16,507 nucleotides of DNA from Bacillota bacterium (lineage in GTDB: Bacteria; Bacillota; Clostridia; Lachnospirales; WQUN01). This document shows positions 6,522 to 13,423 of the stretch, one piece after another. The notes beneath the pieces are model-generated. The model was not told the DNA's origin and ran no database searches. It saw only the letters and a program-made list of their open reading frames with translations. The stretch spans positions 1 to 16,507 of the forward strand of contig WQUN01000027.1 of the NCBI GenBank assembly GCA_009782085.1, read 5' to 3'. Numbering within the stretch: the first letter of the stretch is position 1; each line of letters opens with the position of its first letter. Made by a program: the position numbers and the translations under genes.

Positions 6522-8923
6522 CAATAAGGCGGAAACGCGCCCCAAAAGCCGTATACGATATTCGCGGCGTGAGCGCCGACGTCGGTGATAAAACCGGGGG
6601 GTTCGCCCGGATTTCCCGCGGCGGGGCGCCGATGGACGCTTTGGCGTGCCTGCTTCTCTCGGCCGGCGCTATGACGGCTCTGCTCGCGCCGACGGAGCTT
6701 GACCACAGCGTGTGGGCATGCCTCCTGGCGGCGGCCGTCCCGCTCGTTTTCTATATTCTGCCCGGGCGCAGATGGTGGATAATGCCCTCCGCGCTCGCGG
6801 GCCTGGCGCTGCTGTCCTTGCTCTACCAGCGCTGGACGGGCGTTCTCCCCGATACGCTCGCGTACTGGCGGGCGTTCGCGCGCTGGGTCACATCCGGCGC
6901 GCCCTATGTGGAGGACGTGACGGACCCCGGCTTCATGACGGCCGCGTACGGCTGCGTCGCCGTTTCCGTCACTTTGGTCATCTACGTTTTGATCCGCAGG
7001 CTGTTTTTCTTTCCGGTATTTGTGCTGATCCAGGCCGCCGCGCTCACGGCGTCATATCTGATCATGGACTCCGACCTTACGAAAGCCCTCTGCCTCAGCG
7101 CGGCGGGGCTTATTGTGCTGCTTCCGAAAACCTACGCGAACCGGCTCATAAAACAAAGCGGCGTGCCTGTCGGGGAAGCGGAGCGCGCCGGCGTGTCCAA
7201 ATCGCGGATGCAGGCCGTGGCGGCCGCCGCCGCGGCGGTTTCAGTGCTTCTCGCGCTGCTGACGGTGCCCGCGGACACCTCGAAGTGGAAATCCGACAGG
7301 CTCAATTCGTTTGCGGACGATTTGAACACTAAGTTCGGCGTTTCGCCCGGCGGGTGGGGATGGGACTATTCGGATTTCAGCCTGGACGAGCTCGGTTTTG
7401 AGGATGAAACGGGGGATTTGGGCGGCCCCGCCGGCCTAAACGACATGACGTATCTGTCGGTTTGGACCGACCGGCCTGTGCTTCTGAAGGGCCGGGTGCT
7501 GGACTATTACGACGGAAACGGCTGGAGCGTGTCCAGCCCGGACGCGGATATGCGGCTCGGCGGCGTGATTTGGCGCGGCGCGAGGGCGGAGGCCTTTGAC
7601 CTGGACAAGCCCATAGGCGGCGCAGAGGCCAAAAGCCTTTACGATGAGCTGACCTCCGACGTGGAAGTCACCGTGCGCTATGCCCGGAGCTCCGGCAACA
7701 ATACCCTGTTCGCCCCGGCCAACATCCGTGAGTTCACGCCCGGCGCTTATCTTAAAAATGAGGACGCCTATTTTAACGCGCGTTCGGAGCTTTTTTTGCG
7801 GCGGAATGTCTATAATGGCGAGCAGTACACCGTCAGCGCGCGCGTCTGGGATACCGGAAAGGCCGGTTTTGACGAGAAATTCGCCGGGCTCGAGAAACTG
7901 GTCAAAGACCCCAAGGGCTACGCCGCGGCAAAAGAACGCTACACCCAGCTTCCGGACGAGCTTCCCGCGTCGGTCAGGCAAACGGCGGAGTTTATAGTGC
8001 ATATAACGGGCTTCGCCTCGCCGTATCTCAAGGCCCGGGCCATAAGCAAATGGCTGTCGGAGAATGCCTCCTACACGCTGACGCCTGATACGCCGCCGGA
8101 GGGCGCCGACTTTACCGCCCATTTTCTGGAGACAAAAGAGGGATACTGCGTCTACTTCGCCACGGCGATGACCGTGCTGGCGCGCTGCGCCGGGCTTCCC
8201 GCCAGGTATGTGGAGGGCTTCGCGCTGGAGGGCACGGAAAAGCGGGGCCTCTATCAGGCCACCGGCCGAACCGGGCACGCCTGGAGCGAGGTCTATTTCG
8301 AGGGCATCGGCTGGCTGACGTTCGACCCGCTGAACTGGAACCCGGCGGCCCCGCTCAACGGCGACGCTCCCGTTGCCGCGCCCGTTATACCGGCCCCTGC
8401 CGCCGAAACTCCCCCGCCGACGCCTTCTCCCCCGCCTCAGGATCGGGGCGTCATAGCGCCTCCGGCGGTCCAGGGAACTCGGAACCGGGCCTTGTTCATC
8501 TGGCCGCCGATCCTCGCGGCCGCCGCGCTTTTCGGCCTGTTCCGCTGGGCGCTCTGGGCCGGGCCGCGGCATAAGGCCCGCATGTGGGCATATGACGGCG
8601 TGCGCCGCCGCTTTGCCGGGACTTCGCGTCAGCTCGACGCCCTTTACAACGATACTCTCCGTCTGCTGGCCTTTCACGGCCTGAGCGTGTCACCGGGGGA
8701 GACGCTCGTGACCTTCCCGGAGCGCGCGGACAAAAGCGTGACGATAGACGGGCGCGCTTTGGCGGAGACGGCCGGCGCTTTGATGCGCACGCACTTCGGG
8801 GAAATTTTGCCCGGGGAGGAAGAGATCAGGCGGGCCTGCGAATATCACGGCGTGTTGGAATCTATGACCCTGGAAAACCTGGGGAAGGTACGGTACCTGT
8901 TCAGGCGGGCGCTGATACCGTGA
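6518..8923 (+). CDS. Transglutaminase-like membrane protein (TgpA/DUF3488 type)
   Basis: This 801-residue protein has an N-terminal block of hydrophobic helices (about residues 30-250), a large extracytoplasmic region, a transglutaminase core and a C-terminal membrane helix (about 655-680) after a proline-rich linker (PPPTPSPPPQDRG). The tail resembles DUF4129. The papain-like triad is visible: C544 in EGYCVYFATAM, H587 in GHAWSEVYF and D603 in LTFDPLNW. Members can be proteases or transglutaminases; the reaction here is not known. The gene closes the MoxR-DUF58-transglutaminase operon, a widespread arrangement. Its start overlaps the DUF58 stop (ATGA). A rho-independent terminator follows 42 bases downstream. 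Confidence 0.94.
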   Translation: MTIRRKRAPKAVYDIRGVSADVGDKTGGFARISRGGAPMDALACLLLSAGAMTALLAPTELDHSVWACLLAAAVPLVFYILPGRRWWIMPSALAGLALLSLLYQRWTGVLPDTLAYWRAFARWVTSGAPYVEDVTDPGFMTAAYGCVAVSVTLVIYVLIRRLFFFPVFVLIQAAALTASYLIMDSDLTKALCLSAAGLIVLLPKTYANRLIKQSGVPVGEAERAGVSKSRMQAVAAAAAAVSVLLALLTVPADTSKWKSDRLNSFADDLNTKFGVSPGGWGWDYSDFSLDELGFEDETGDLGGPAGLNDMTYLSVWTDRPVLLKGRVLDYYDGNGWSVSSPDADMRLGGVIWRGARAEAFDLDKPIGGAEAKSLYDELTSDVEVTVRYARSSGNNTLFAPANIREFTPGAYLKNEDAYFNARSELFLRRNVYNGEQYTVSARVWDTGKAGFDEKFAGLEKLVKDPKGYAAAKERYTQLPDELPASVRQTAEFIVHITGFASPYLKARAISKWLSENASYTLTPDTPPEGADFTAHFLETKEGYCVYFATAMTVLARCAGLPARYVEGFALEGTEKRGLYQATGRTGHAWSEVYFEGIGWLTFDPLNWNPAAPLNGDAPVAAPVIPAPAAETPPPTPSPPPQDRGVIAPPAVQGTRNRALFIWPPILAAAALFGLFRWALWAGPRHKARMWAYDGVRRRFAGTSRQLDALYNDTLRLLAFHGLSVSPGETLVTFPERADKSVTIDGRALAETAGALMRTHFGEILPGEEEIRRACEYHGVLESMTLENLGKVRYLFRRALIP

Positions 8924-8952
8924 TTCATGCGAGTCTAATTTTATCTGATATT

Positions 8953-9180
8953 TTAATTTATGTATAATCCGCTATTTTTTCTCTTAGCGGATTTTTTTAT
9001 AGGATAGACGACAGGGGCGGCCGGAATATCGGATTCGGAATCGGATTCGGCGTCTAAGCTCTTCGTTCCTGTGTCCACGTCTTGAACGCCTATTTCGGCT
9101 TCCGCCAATTCCGTCGCGTGCTTTTTCGCCAATTCAAGGATATCGTTGAGGAGTTTCCTATATTGATCCTCGTAATTCAT
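8953..9180 (-). CDS. Small acidic protein of unknown function, divergent from XRE regulators
   Basis: The 75-residue product is not recognised. It has a helical N-terminal half (MNYEDQYRKLLNDILELAKKHA), an acidic Ser/Asp/Glu-rich middle (SLDAESDSESDIP) and a basic C-terminus (KKSAKRKNSG). No signal peptide or membrane segment is seen. The start at 9180 is supported by GGAGG five bases upstream (9186-9190 on the + strand), whereas an ATG at 9204 would add eight residues and has no such site. It is driven by a perfect-consensus promoter (9225-9253) with a palindrome in the spacer and is divergent from an XRE repressor-like gene. That layout suggests a repressed gene such as an antirepressor, a toxin or an accessory regulator, which is inference only. 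Its 3' end overlaps the convergent operon's terminator. Confidence 0.7.
   Translation of the reverse strand: MNYEDQYRKLLNDILELAKKHATELAEAEIGVQDVDTGTKSLDAESDSESDIPAAPVVYPIKKSAKRKNSGLYIN
8966..8998 (+). terminator. Rho-independent terminator of the moxR-DUF58-transglutaminase operon
   Basis: AATCCGCTA (8966-8974) pairs perfectly with TAGCGGATT (8985-8993) around a 10-base T-rich loop, followed by a run of T to 8998. The orientation suits the + strand operon. The hairpin also lies within the last codons of the opposite-strand small gene (8953-9180), encoding its basic KSAKRKNSG tail. Confidence 0.85.
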
Positions 9181-9224
9181 GCCTGCCTCCGAGTTACTTA
9201 CCATGTGACGTTTATCTGTTATAA

Positions 9225-9253
9225 ATTATACATAAGTTTCTTATGAGTGTCAA
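9225..9253 (-). promoter_or_regulatory. Perfect-consensus sigma-A promoter of the small - strand gene
   Basis: Read on the - strand, TTGACA (9248-9253) and TATAAT (9225-9230) are both exact consensus hexamers with a 17-bp spacer (9231-9247). The predicted transcript begins near 9218 and gives a leader of about 38 bases with a GGAGG site before the ATG at 9180. A promoter this strong would usually need to be held off by a repressor. Confidence 0.88.
9231..9245. promoter_or_regulatory. Probable XRE operator (15-bp perfect palindrome)
   Basis: CATAAGTTTCTTATG is an exact 6-bp inverted repeat with a 3-bp centre. It fills 15 of the 17 spacer bases of the small gene's promoter, so a bound dimer would block RNA polymerase. 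The core AAGTTTCTT recurs at 9265-9273, 31 bp away centre to centre (about three helical turns), just upstream of the likely xre promoter. Binding by the adjacent XRE protein is inferred from position and symmetry. Confidence 0.7.
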
Positions 9254-9279
9254 TGCATATATCGAAGTTTCTTGCGGTT

Positions 9280-9310
9280 TTGTGAAATCTCGGTGTAGAA
9301 CCCTTATAAT
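9280..9310 (+). promoter_or_regulatory. Possible promoter of the XRE gene pair
   Basis: An exact TATAAT (9305-9310) is preceded by TTGTGA (9280-9285) at a rather long 19-bp spacing. Transcription would start near 9317, giving a leader of about 16 bases before GTG 9333. It lies next to the second AAGTTTCTT site, which would allow autoregulation. Confidence 0.5.
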
Positions 9311-9332
9311 CAAAAAAACAGGATTTAAGAGG

Positions 9333-9680
9333 GTGAGCGCCATTATCGGTGAACGATTGGCCGAATTGCGAAAAGACGCCGGACTGGATCAGACGGGATT
9401 GGCTCGATTGCTTTCTTTGTCACATCATACAATTTCATCGTATGAGCGGAATAAAAGTACGCCAAATGACGAGTTAAAAGTGAAGATTGCGGAAATTTTC
9501 AATGTTTCACTGGATTATTTGCTTGGCTTGATCAATGAGCCGCTACCATATAAGCGAAACGAGAATTGCGTCTATCTGCCGGAAAATGCGACTACAGAGG
9601 CAAAACAAGATATTATCCGTTACATAGAATTTGTAAAACAAAAAAGTATTTTTGAACCGAAACATTGCAAAAGCAAATGA
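9333..9680 (+). CDS. XRE-family HTH transcriptional regulator
   Basis: The product is about 115 residues. Its N-terminal half is a Cro/CI-type helix-turn-helix (IGERLAELRKDAGLDQTG then LARLLSLSHHTISSYERNK), ending in the typical FNVSLDYLLGL. The C-terminal part (to EPKHCKSK) is short and not recognised; it may aid dimerisation. The frame is open from ATG 9243, but those extra residues overlap the operator and the -10 box, so I take GTG 9333, which has AGGA at 9320-9323; the start remains somewhat uncertain. It is divergent from the 75-residue gene and probably represses it through the palindrome in its promoter. A second XRE gene follows after 9 bases. Confidence 0.88.
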   Translation: MSAIIGERLAELRKDAGLDQTGLARLLSLSHHTISSYERNKSTPNDELKVKIAEIFNVSLDYLLGLINEPLPYKRNENCVYLPENATTEAKQDIIRYIEFVKQKSIFEPKHCKSK

Positions 9681-9689
9681 GGCGGCGAT

Positions 9690-9947
9690 ATGTCAAAACC
9701 CAGAAACGCTGACGGCGACAAAAACTTAATTGGCGTACGGCTCAAAGAGCTTCGGGAAAACGCAATACCCAGGTTGTCGCAAAGGGGGCTTGCCCAAAAA
9801 CTGCAGTTGATGGGAATCGACATAGACAAGAATGTCATCACGCGGATAGAAACCAATAAGCGGTATGTTTCGGATTTCGAGATACAGGCCTTCGCGAGGA
9901 TTTTTGGCGTGACTTATGATTACCTGATAGACGGGAAAATCCGGTGA
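9690..9947 (+). CDS. Small XRE-family HTH protein
   Basis: This 85-residue protein is almost entirely a Cro/CI-type helix-turn-helix: IGVRLKELRENAIPRLSQRG, LAQKLQLMGIDIDKNVITRIE, then FARIFGVTYDYLIDG. Compact single-domain proteins of this kind are common in Firmicutes. GAGGCGG (9679-9685) overlaps the stop of the preceding gene and serves ATG 9690, so the two XRE genes are likely co-transcribed. It may act with, or counter, the upstream regulator; no target site of its own could be identified. No terminator follows; a non-coding insertion starts 46 bases downstream. Confidence 0.88.
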   Translation: MSKPRNADGDKNLIGVRLKELRENAIPRLSQRGLAQKLQLMGIDIDKNVITRIETNKRYVSDFEIQAFARIFGVTYDYLIDGKIR

Positions 9948-9983
9948 ATTTATTTTTACTATGCCAAACTGTTGCCGGTGATA

Positions 9984-10297
9984 GAGTTGAAAGCAATGTC
10001 AACAGGTTAAGCGGTGCGGGACATGACAAACGAATGAACATATAAATTGCACAACGAATGTAGGGCGCGCCGAGCTTGCAACGATATTCATTGCAAATAG
10101 TGCCAATTGTGTGGAACGGCGCGCCGGGGTCGGCGCGCCCTACAACAAAAGGATCTCTAATTTTATGCAGAAATACTTTCATGCGTTGTCGTGCGGTGCG
10201 GGATGGAACCCGCAGCTGCATAATCGCGGATTACGTAGGGTCGGGGTTCCATCCCCGACCGTAAACCCCTTTAACCTGTTGACATTGGAGTTGAAAG
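9984..10297. mobile_element. Non-autonomous insertion element with 17-bp TIRs and 10-bp target duplication
   Basis: CAATGTCAACAGGTTAA at 9994-10010 is repeated as an exact reverse complement at 10271-10287. Directly outside each end is the same 10-mer GAGTTGAAAG (9984-9993 and 10288-10297), as expected for a target-site duplication. The 294-bp body has no convincing gene. It contains palindromes: TGTAGGGCGCGCCGA / TCGGCGCGCCCTACA (10059-10073 and 10130-10144), and GGGATGGAACCC / GGGTTCCATCCC (10200-10211 and 10244-10255). The perfect TIRs and duplication suggest recent insertion by a transposase supplied from elsewhere. Target duplications near 10 bp occur in some IS4/IS231-type groups; the family here is not assigned. 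It lies between the XRE pair and the 3' end of recQ. Confidence 0.88.
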
Positions 10298-10300
10298 AGA

Positions 10301-12646
10301 TCATGTCTCCGCTCTTATACTCGATACTACGTATCCCAATATCATCTTCTGCGCGTCTGGATTGTAGTAATTCCGATAGTATGCCGCGGCTTCCGCGTTT
10401 TCCTCCCTGACGGTTGAAATTCCCGCCTGTAAGCCCTTCTCGGTAGCCACCCTGGCCTTGGACCCTTCGAGCGCCTTATCTTCAAGATAGCCCTCGTCAA
10501 TCAGCCTGCCCGTAATCCTCCGCGACGACAATCCTTTGCTCCGTTTCTGGTAAACCAGCGCGTTGATTCTGTCCATGAATACCGAGACGGGCACGGGTTC
10601 ATCGAAAAACATAAAATTGTCCTCAACAAAACTCGCCGTGTCAATTATATCGTTTGCGGCAGGCTTTGGCGGTTTATTATAAAATCCCATCCTGTTCACA
10701 ATAGAATCCCCGTTGATGGCGTCTTTACCGGCAAACCCGCGCAGCACATTCAGGAACGCCGCGCCGTATTTCGCGAGTTTCACCTGTCCGACGCCGGATA
10801 CGCCCAGCATTTCCTCCTCGTTTGACGGCATTCTCGCGCACATGTCCACGAGCGTCGCGTCGGAAAAAATAACGAACGCCGGAACATTCTCCTCATGGGC
10901 GATCTTTAGCCTCAGTTCCTTCAAGGCGGCAAGCAAACCCGTATTTACAGCGGCCCTCGCCGCTTCGGCTTTTTTCTTTAGCGACGGCCTCTTTCCTAAA
11001 ATCCTGTCCAAATCCGATTCCGCAGATCCCTCCTCTAAAACGGGCATGAACACCTTTTCTCCGTCAAACAGCACGGAATTCCCTTTTTCGGCCACCTTCA
11101 CAACGGGGTACTCGCCCCCCATGGAGCGTAAATAACCGCCCTGCAACAAAAAGTCGGCAATCAGCCGTATTTCCCCGGCGCTTTTGTCCGCCATCGCGCC
11201 GTATGTCTTTATCGAATCCAGGCCCAGCCTCGACAGTTTCTCGCTTTTTGCGCCGCGCAACACGTCAATCACGGTGGTTATGCCGTAACCCCTGTTCATG
11301 CGGCAGACGCAGGACAGGATCTTCTGCGCCTCCACGGTGACATCGGCCATTTTACGCTCTGCGCGGCAGTTGCCGCAATTATCGCACGCCATAGCTTCGG
11401 TGTCGCCGAAATAATCCAGTATGTACCGCCGCAGGCATTCCGCGGTTTTGCAGTACCATTCGATCTGCGTCAGCCGCTTATAATCCCGGGCTTTCAGCGC
11501 TTTAAGCTCATCCGGCGTCAAAGGGTCGTCTTTTTCCGATTCGGGGCCGGCCGCGCCAAACGCGAATTCCGTCCAGATTTGGCTCTGCTCGCCCATGCCG
11601 CCTGTGTGCTCTATCAAATATTTATTGATGATTATATCCTGCGCGCTGAAAAACAGTACGCATTCGGCGGGGCTGCCGTCCCGCCCGGCGCGTCCGGCCT
11701 CCTGGTAGTAGCTCTCCATGTTTTTCGGCATGTTGTAGTGTATGACAAAGGCCACATTGCTCTTGTCGATGCCCATTCCAAAGGCGTTTGTCGCCACAAT
11801 GACGCTCTTCCGGTCATATACGAAATCATCCTGCGCCGTCACGCGCTCCGCCTGCGACAGGCCCGCGTGATACGCGCAAGCCGGAAATCCGTCGTGATTA
11901 AGCCTTTCAGTCACCTCGTTCACGGTTTTGCGCGTCGCGCAGTACACGATCCCGCTTTTGCCTTTGTTTTCCAACAAATATCCGGCCAGCTCGCCGTATT
12001 TATCGCGCGGGCGGCGCACCTCGAAATACAAATTTTCGCGGTTGAAGCCCATTGTCAGATTCAGCGGGTTTTCGAGGCCAAGCAGCCGTATGACGTCGTC
12101 TTTCACGTCGCTTGTGGCCGTCGCCGTAAACGCAGCCACCACTGGGCGTTTCGGTAGCGAGGCAATAAACGCGGATATGTTCAGGTAGCTCGGGCGGAAA
12201 TCCTGTCCCCAGTGCGAGACGCAGTGGGCCTCGTCGACAGCCACCATCGAGACGTCGGCGGTTTGGGCGAAATCCGTAAACGACGGCGCGTCAAGGCGTT
12301 CGGGAGCCACGTAGATGATCTTGTATAGCCCCTGCCGGGCGCGGGCAAGGGCCTTGTCCGTCTGCGCCTGTGTCAGCGACGAGTTGATGAACGCCGCCGC
12401 TACGCCGTTTTGCGTAAGCGCGGCCACCTGATCCCTCATAAGCGAGATCAGCGGCGACACCACGAGGGTGATTCCTCCGAACATCAGCGCCGGTATCTGG
12501 AAGCACAGGGATTTACCCGCGCCCGTCGGCATGACCGCGAGAGCGTCGCGCCCGCCTAAAATAGCGCGGATGACTTCTTCCTGGCCGGGACGGAAAGCCG
12601 GGTAGCCGAAATATTTCCCTAAAATCTCGAATGGTTGGTTGTTCAT
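10301..12646 (-). CDS. recQ: ATP-dependent DNA helicase RecQ
   Basis: RecQ is a 3'-5' DNA helicase used in recombination and repair of stalled forks. The 781-residue protein has Walker A TGAGKS (41-46), DEAH (138-141), the aromatic loop around CVSHWGQDFRPSY, motif III TATAT (174-178), motif VI QEAGRAGRDG (about 315-324), and the zinc cluster C404/C421/C424/C427, with the same spacing as in E. coli RecQ. A winged-helix region (about 435-530) is followed by an HRDC domain (about 562-640). A further C-terminal helix-turn-helix-like extension (about 665-770) makes it longer than the E. coli enzyme, a form common in Firmicutes and Bacteroidetes. AAGGAGA precedes the ATG. It begins 9 bases after the Nudix gene and is probably co-transcribed with it. 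Confidence 0.97.
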   Translation of the reverse strand: MNNQPFEILGKYFGYPAFRPGQEEVIRAILGGRDALAVMPTGAGKSLCFQIPALMFGGITLVVSPLISLMRDQVAALTQNGVAAAFINSSLTQAQTDKALARARQGLYKIIYVAPERLDAPSFTDFAQTADVSMVAVDEAHCVSHWGQDFRPSYLNISAFIASLPKRPVVAAFTATATSDVKDDVIRLLGLENPLNLTMGFNRENLYFEVRRPRDKYGELAGYLLENKGKSGIVYCATRKTVNEVTERLNHDGFPACAYHAGLSQAERVTAQDDFVYDRKSVIVATNAFGMGIDKSNVAFVIHYNMPKNMESYYQEAGRAGRDGSPAECVLFFSAQDIIINKYLIEHTGGMGEQSQIWTEFAFGAAGPESEKDDPLTPDELKALKARDYKRLTQIEWYCKTAECLRRYILDYFGDTEAMACDNCGNCRAERKMADVTVEAQKILSCVCRMNRGYGITTVIDVLRGAKSEKLSRLGLDSIKTYGAMADKSAGEIRLIADFLLQGGYLRSMGGEYPVVKVAEKGNSVLFDGEKVFMPVLEEGSAESDLDRILGKRPSLKKKAEAARAAVNTGLLAALKELRLKIAHEENVPAFVIFSDATLVDMCARMPSNEEEMLGVSGVGQVKLAKYGAAFLNVLRGFAGKDAINGDSIVNRMGFYNKPPKPAANDIIDTASFVEDNFMFFDEPVPVSVFMDRINALVYQKRSKGLSSRRITGRLIDEGYLEDKALEGSKARVATEKGLQAGISTVREENAEAAAYYRNYYNPDAQKMILGYVVSSIRAET

Positions 12647-12655
12647 GCGTTCTCC

Positions 12656-13123
12656 TTAGCGCTTTTGCATATCTCTCAGATAGGCTTCCGCCTTCAACAC
12701 GGTCAAGATCACATTTTCATAAGTCTCCAATTCGAGAATCCGCTCGACCCCAAACCATCCGATGTCGTTAACCTCTGACGCCTGCGGTTTCAATTCGCCG
12801 GCTTGAGCCCTGCATAAATAGATTAAGTCAATATGGTTATGAGTGCCGTCGCCTTCAATATCCTCTAAAAGTATTGTAAAAGGCCGCTCCAATTCCCTAC
12901 AGCCTTCGTGCGACAGTGACAAACCCTGCTTTTCGGATATGATTTCTGCCATGATTCCGGTTTCCTCGTATATCTCCCGTAAAACGGCGTCGTCAGGCAA
13001 TTCGTTTTCATCGATATGCCCGCCCGGCGGGAGCCAGACCTTCAGCTTGTTATGCTTTATCATCAGGATTTCTTTCTTTTCGTTGAACACGATCCCCGTC
13101 GCGGTAAAATGGTTTTGTACCAT
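12656..13123 (-). CDS. Nudix hydrolase
   Basis: Nudix enzymes cleave nucleoside diphosphates linked to another group; many remove oxidised or non-canonical nucleotides. The 155-residue protein has a perfect Nudix box GX5EX7REUXEEXGU at residues 35-57 (GHIDENE, then REIYEETGI), with E50, E53 and E54 as the metal-binding residues. A helical C-terminal tail (ILTVLKAEAYLRDMQKR) follows. The substrate cannot be told from the sequence. AGAGGTG lies before the ATG at 13123. It stands directly upstream of recQ on the same strand, so the pair may be a small genome-maintenance operon. The upstream region holds repeat elements and no clear promoter. Confidence 0.93.
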   Translation of the reverse strand: MVQNHFTATGIVFNEKKEILMIKHNKLKVWLPPGGHIDENELPDDAVLREIYEETGIMAEIISEKQGLSLSHEGCRELERPFTILLEDIEGDGTHNHIDLIYLCRAQAGELKPQASEVNDIGWFGVERILELETYENVILTVLKAEAYLRDMQKR

Positions 13124-13180
13124 GGCACACCTCTAAAAATGGGATGAGTTTCCACGGAAACCCGAATGCCGCATTCCGTT

Positions 13181-13255
13181 GTCATCCTGAGCGAAGTAAT
13201 AGATCTTTCACCTCCGTGACAAAGGCAAGATTCTTCGGCTTCGCCTCAGAATGAC
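13181..13255. repeat. GTCATCCTGAG-type inverted repeat, second copy
   Basis: The left arm GTCATCCTGAGCGAAG begins at 13181 and the right arm GCTTCGCCTCAGAATGAC ends at 13255, with a central spacer of differing sequence. The right arm is identical over about 28 bases to that of the copy at 13341-13395. It lies between valS and the Nudix gene, both transcribed leftward. No gene is seen in 13124-13423. Confidence 0.85.
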
Positions 13256-13340
13256 AGAGTAGTTTCCGCGGGTACTTTGGGATAAATGCCCATGTCATAA
13301 CTGGTTCCTAGTACAACGTATCGCAAATAAAGGCCCAATT

Positions 13341-13395
13341 GTCATCCTGAGCGTAGCGAAGGATCTAAGATTCTTCGGCTTCGCCTCAGAATGAC
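13341..13395. repeat. GTCATCCTGAG-type inverted repeat, third copy (compact)
   Basis: This is the shortest and probably most intact version: GTCATCCTGAGCGTAGCGAA faces TTCGGCTTCGCCTCAGAATGAC with almost no spacer, so RNA from either strand could form a long imperfect hairpin. It lies 28 bases beyond the stop codon of valS and may help end or protect that transcript, although there is no T-tract typical of a terminator. Confidence 0.85.
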
Positions 13396-13423
13396 AATGA
13401 GCAGTTACTTCTGGGATGATGTC

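Noticed and set aside
5256..6545. 429-residue frame on the - strand, opposite DUF58
   Set aside because: It is an antisense shadow in a GC-rich gene, with composition dominated by Arg/Gly/His and no domain; the + strand genes are tightly overlapped and clearly real.
7436..8677. 413-residue - strand frame opposite the transglutaminase gene
   Set aside because: Antisense shadow; Arg-rich low-information protein, while the + strand shows an intact catalytic triad.
10076..10410. Two short + strand frames near the recQ 3' end
   Set aside because: They lie in the non-coding insertion and run antisense into recQ; no ribosome binding sites.
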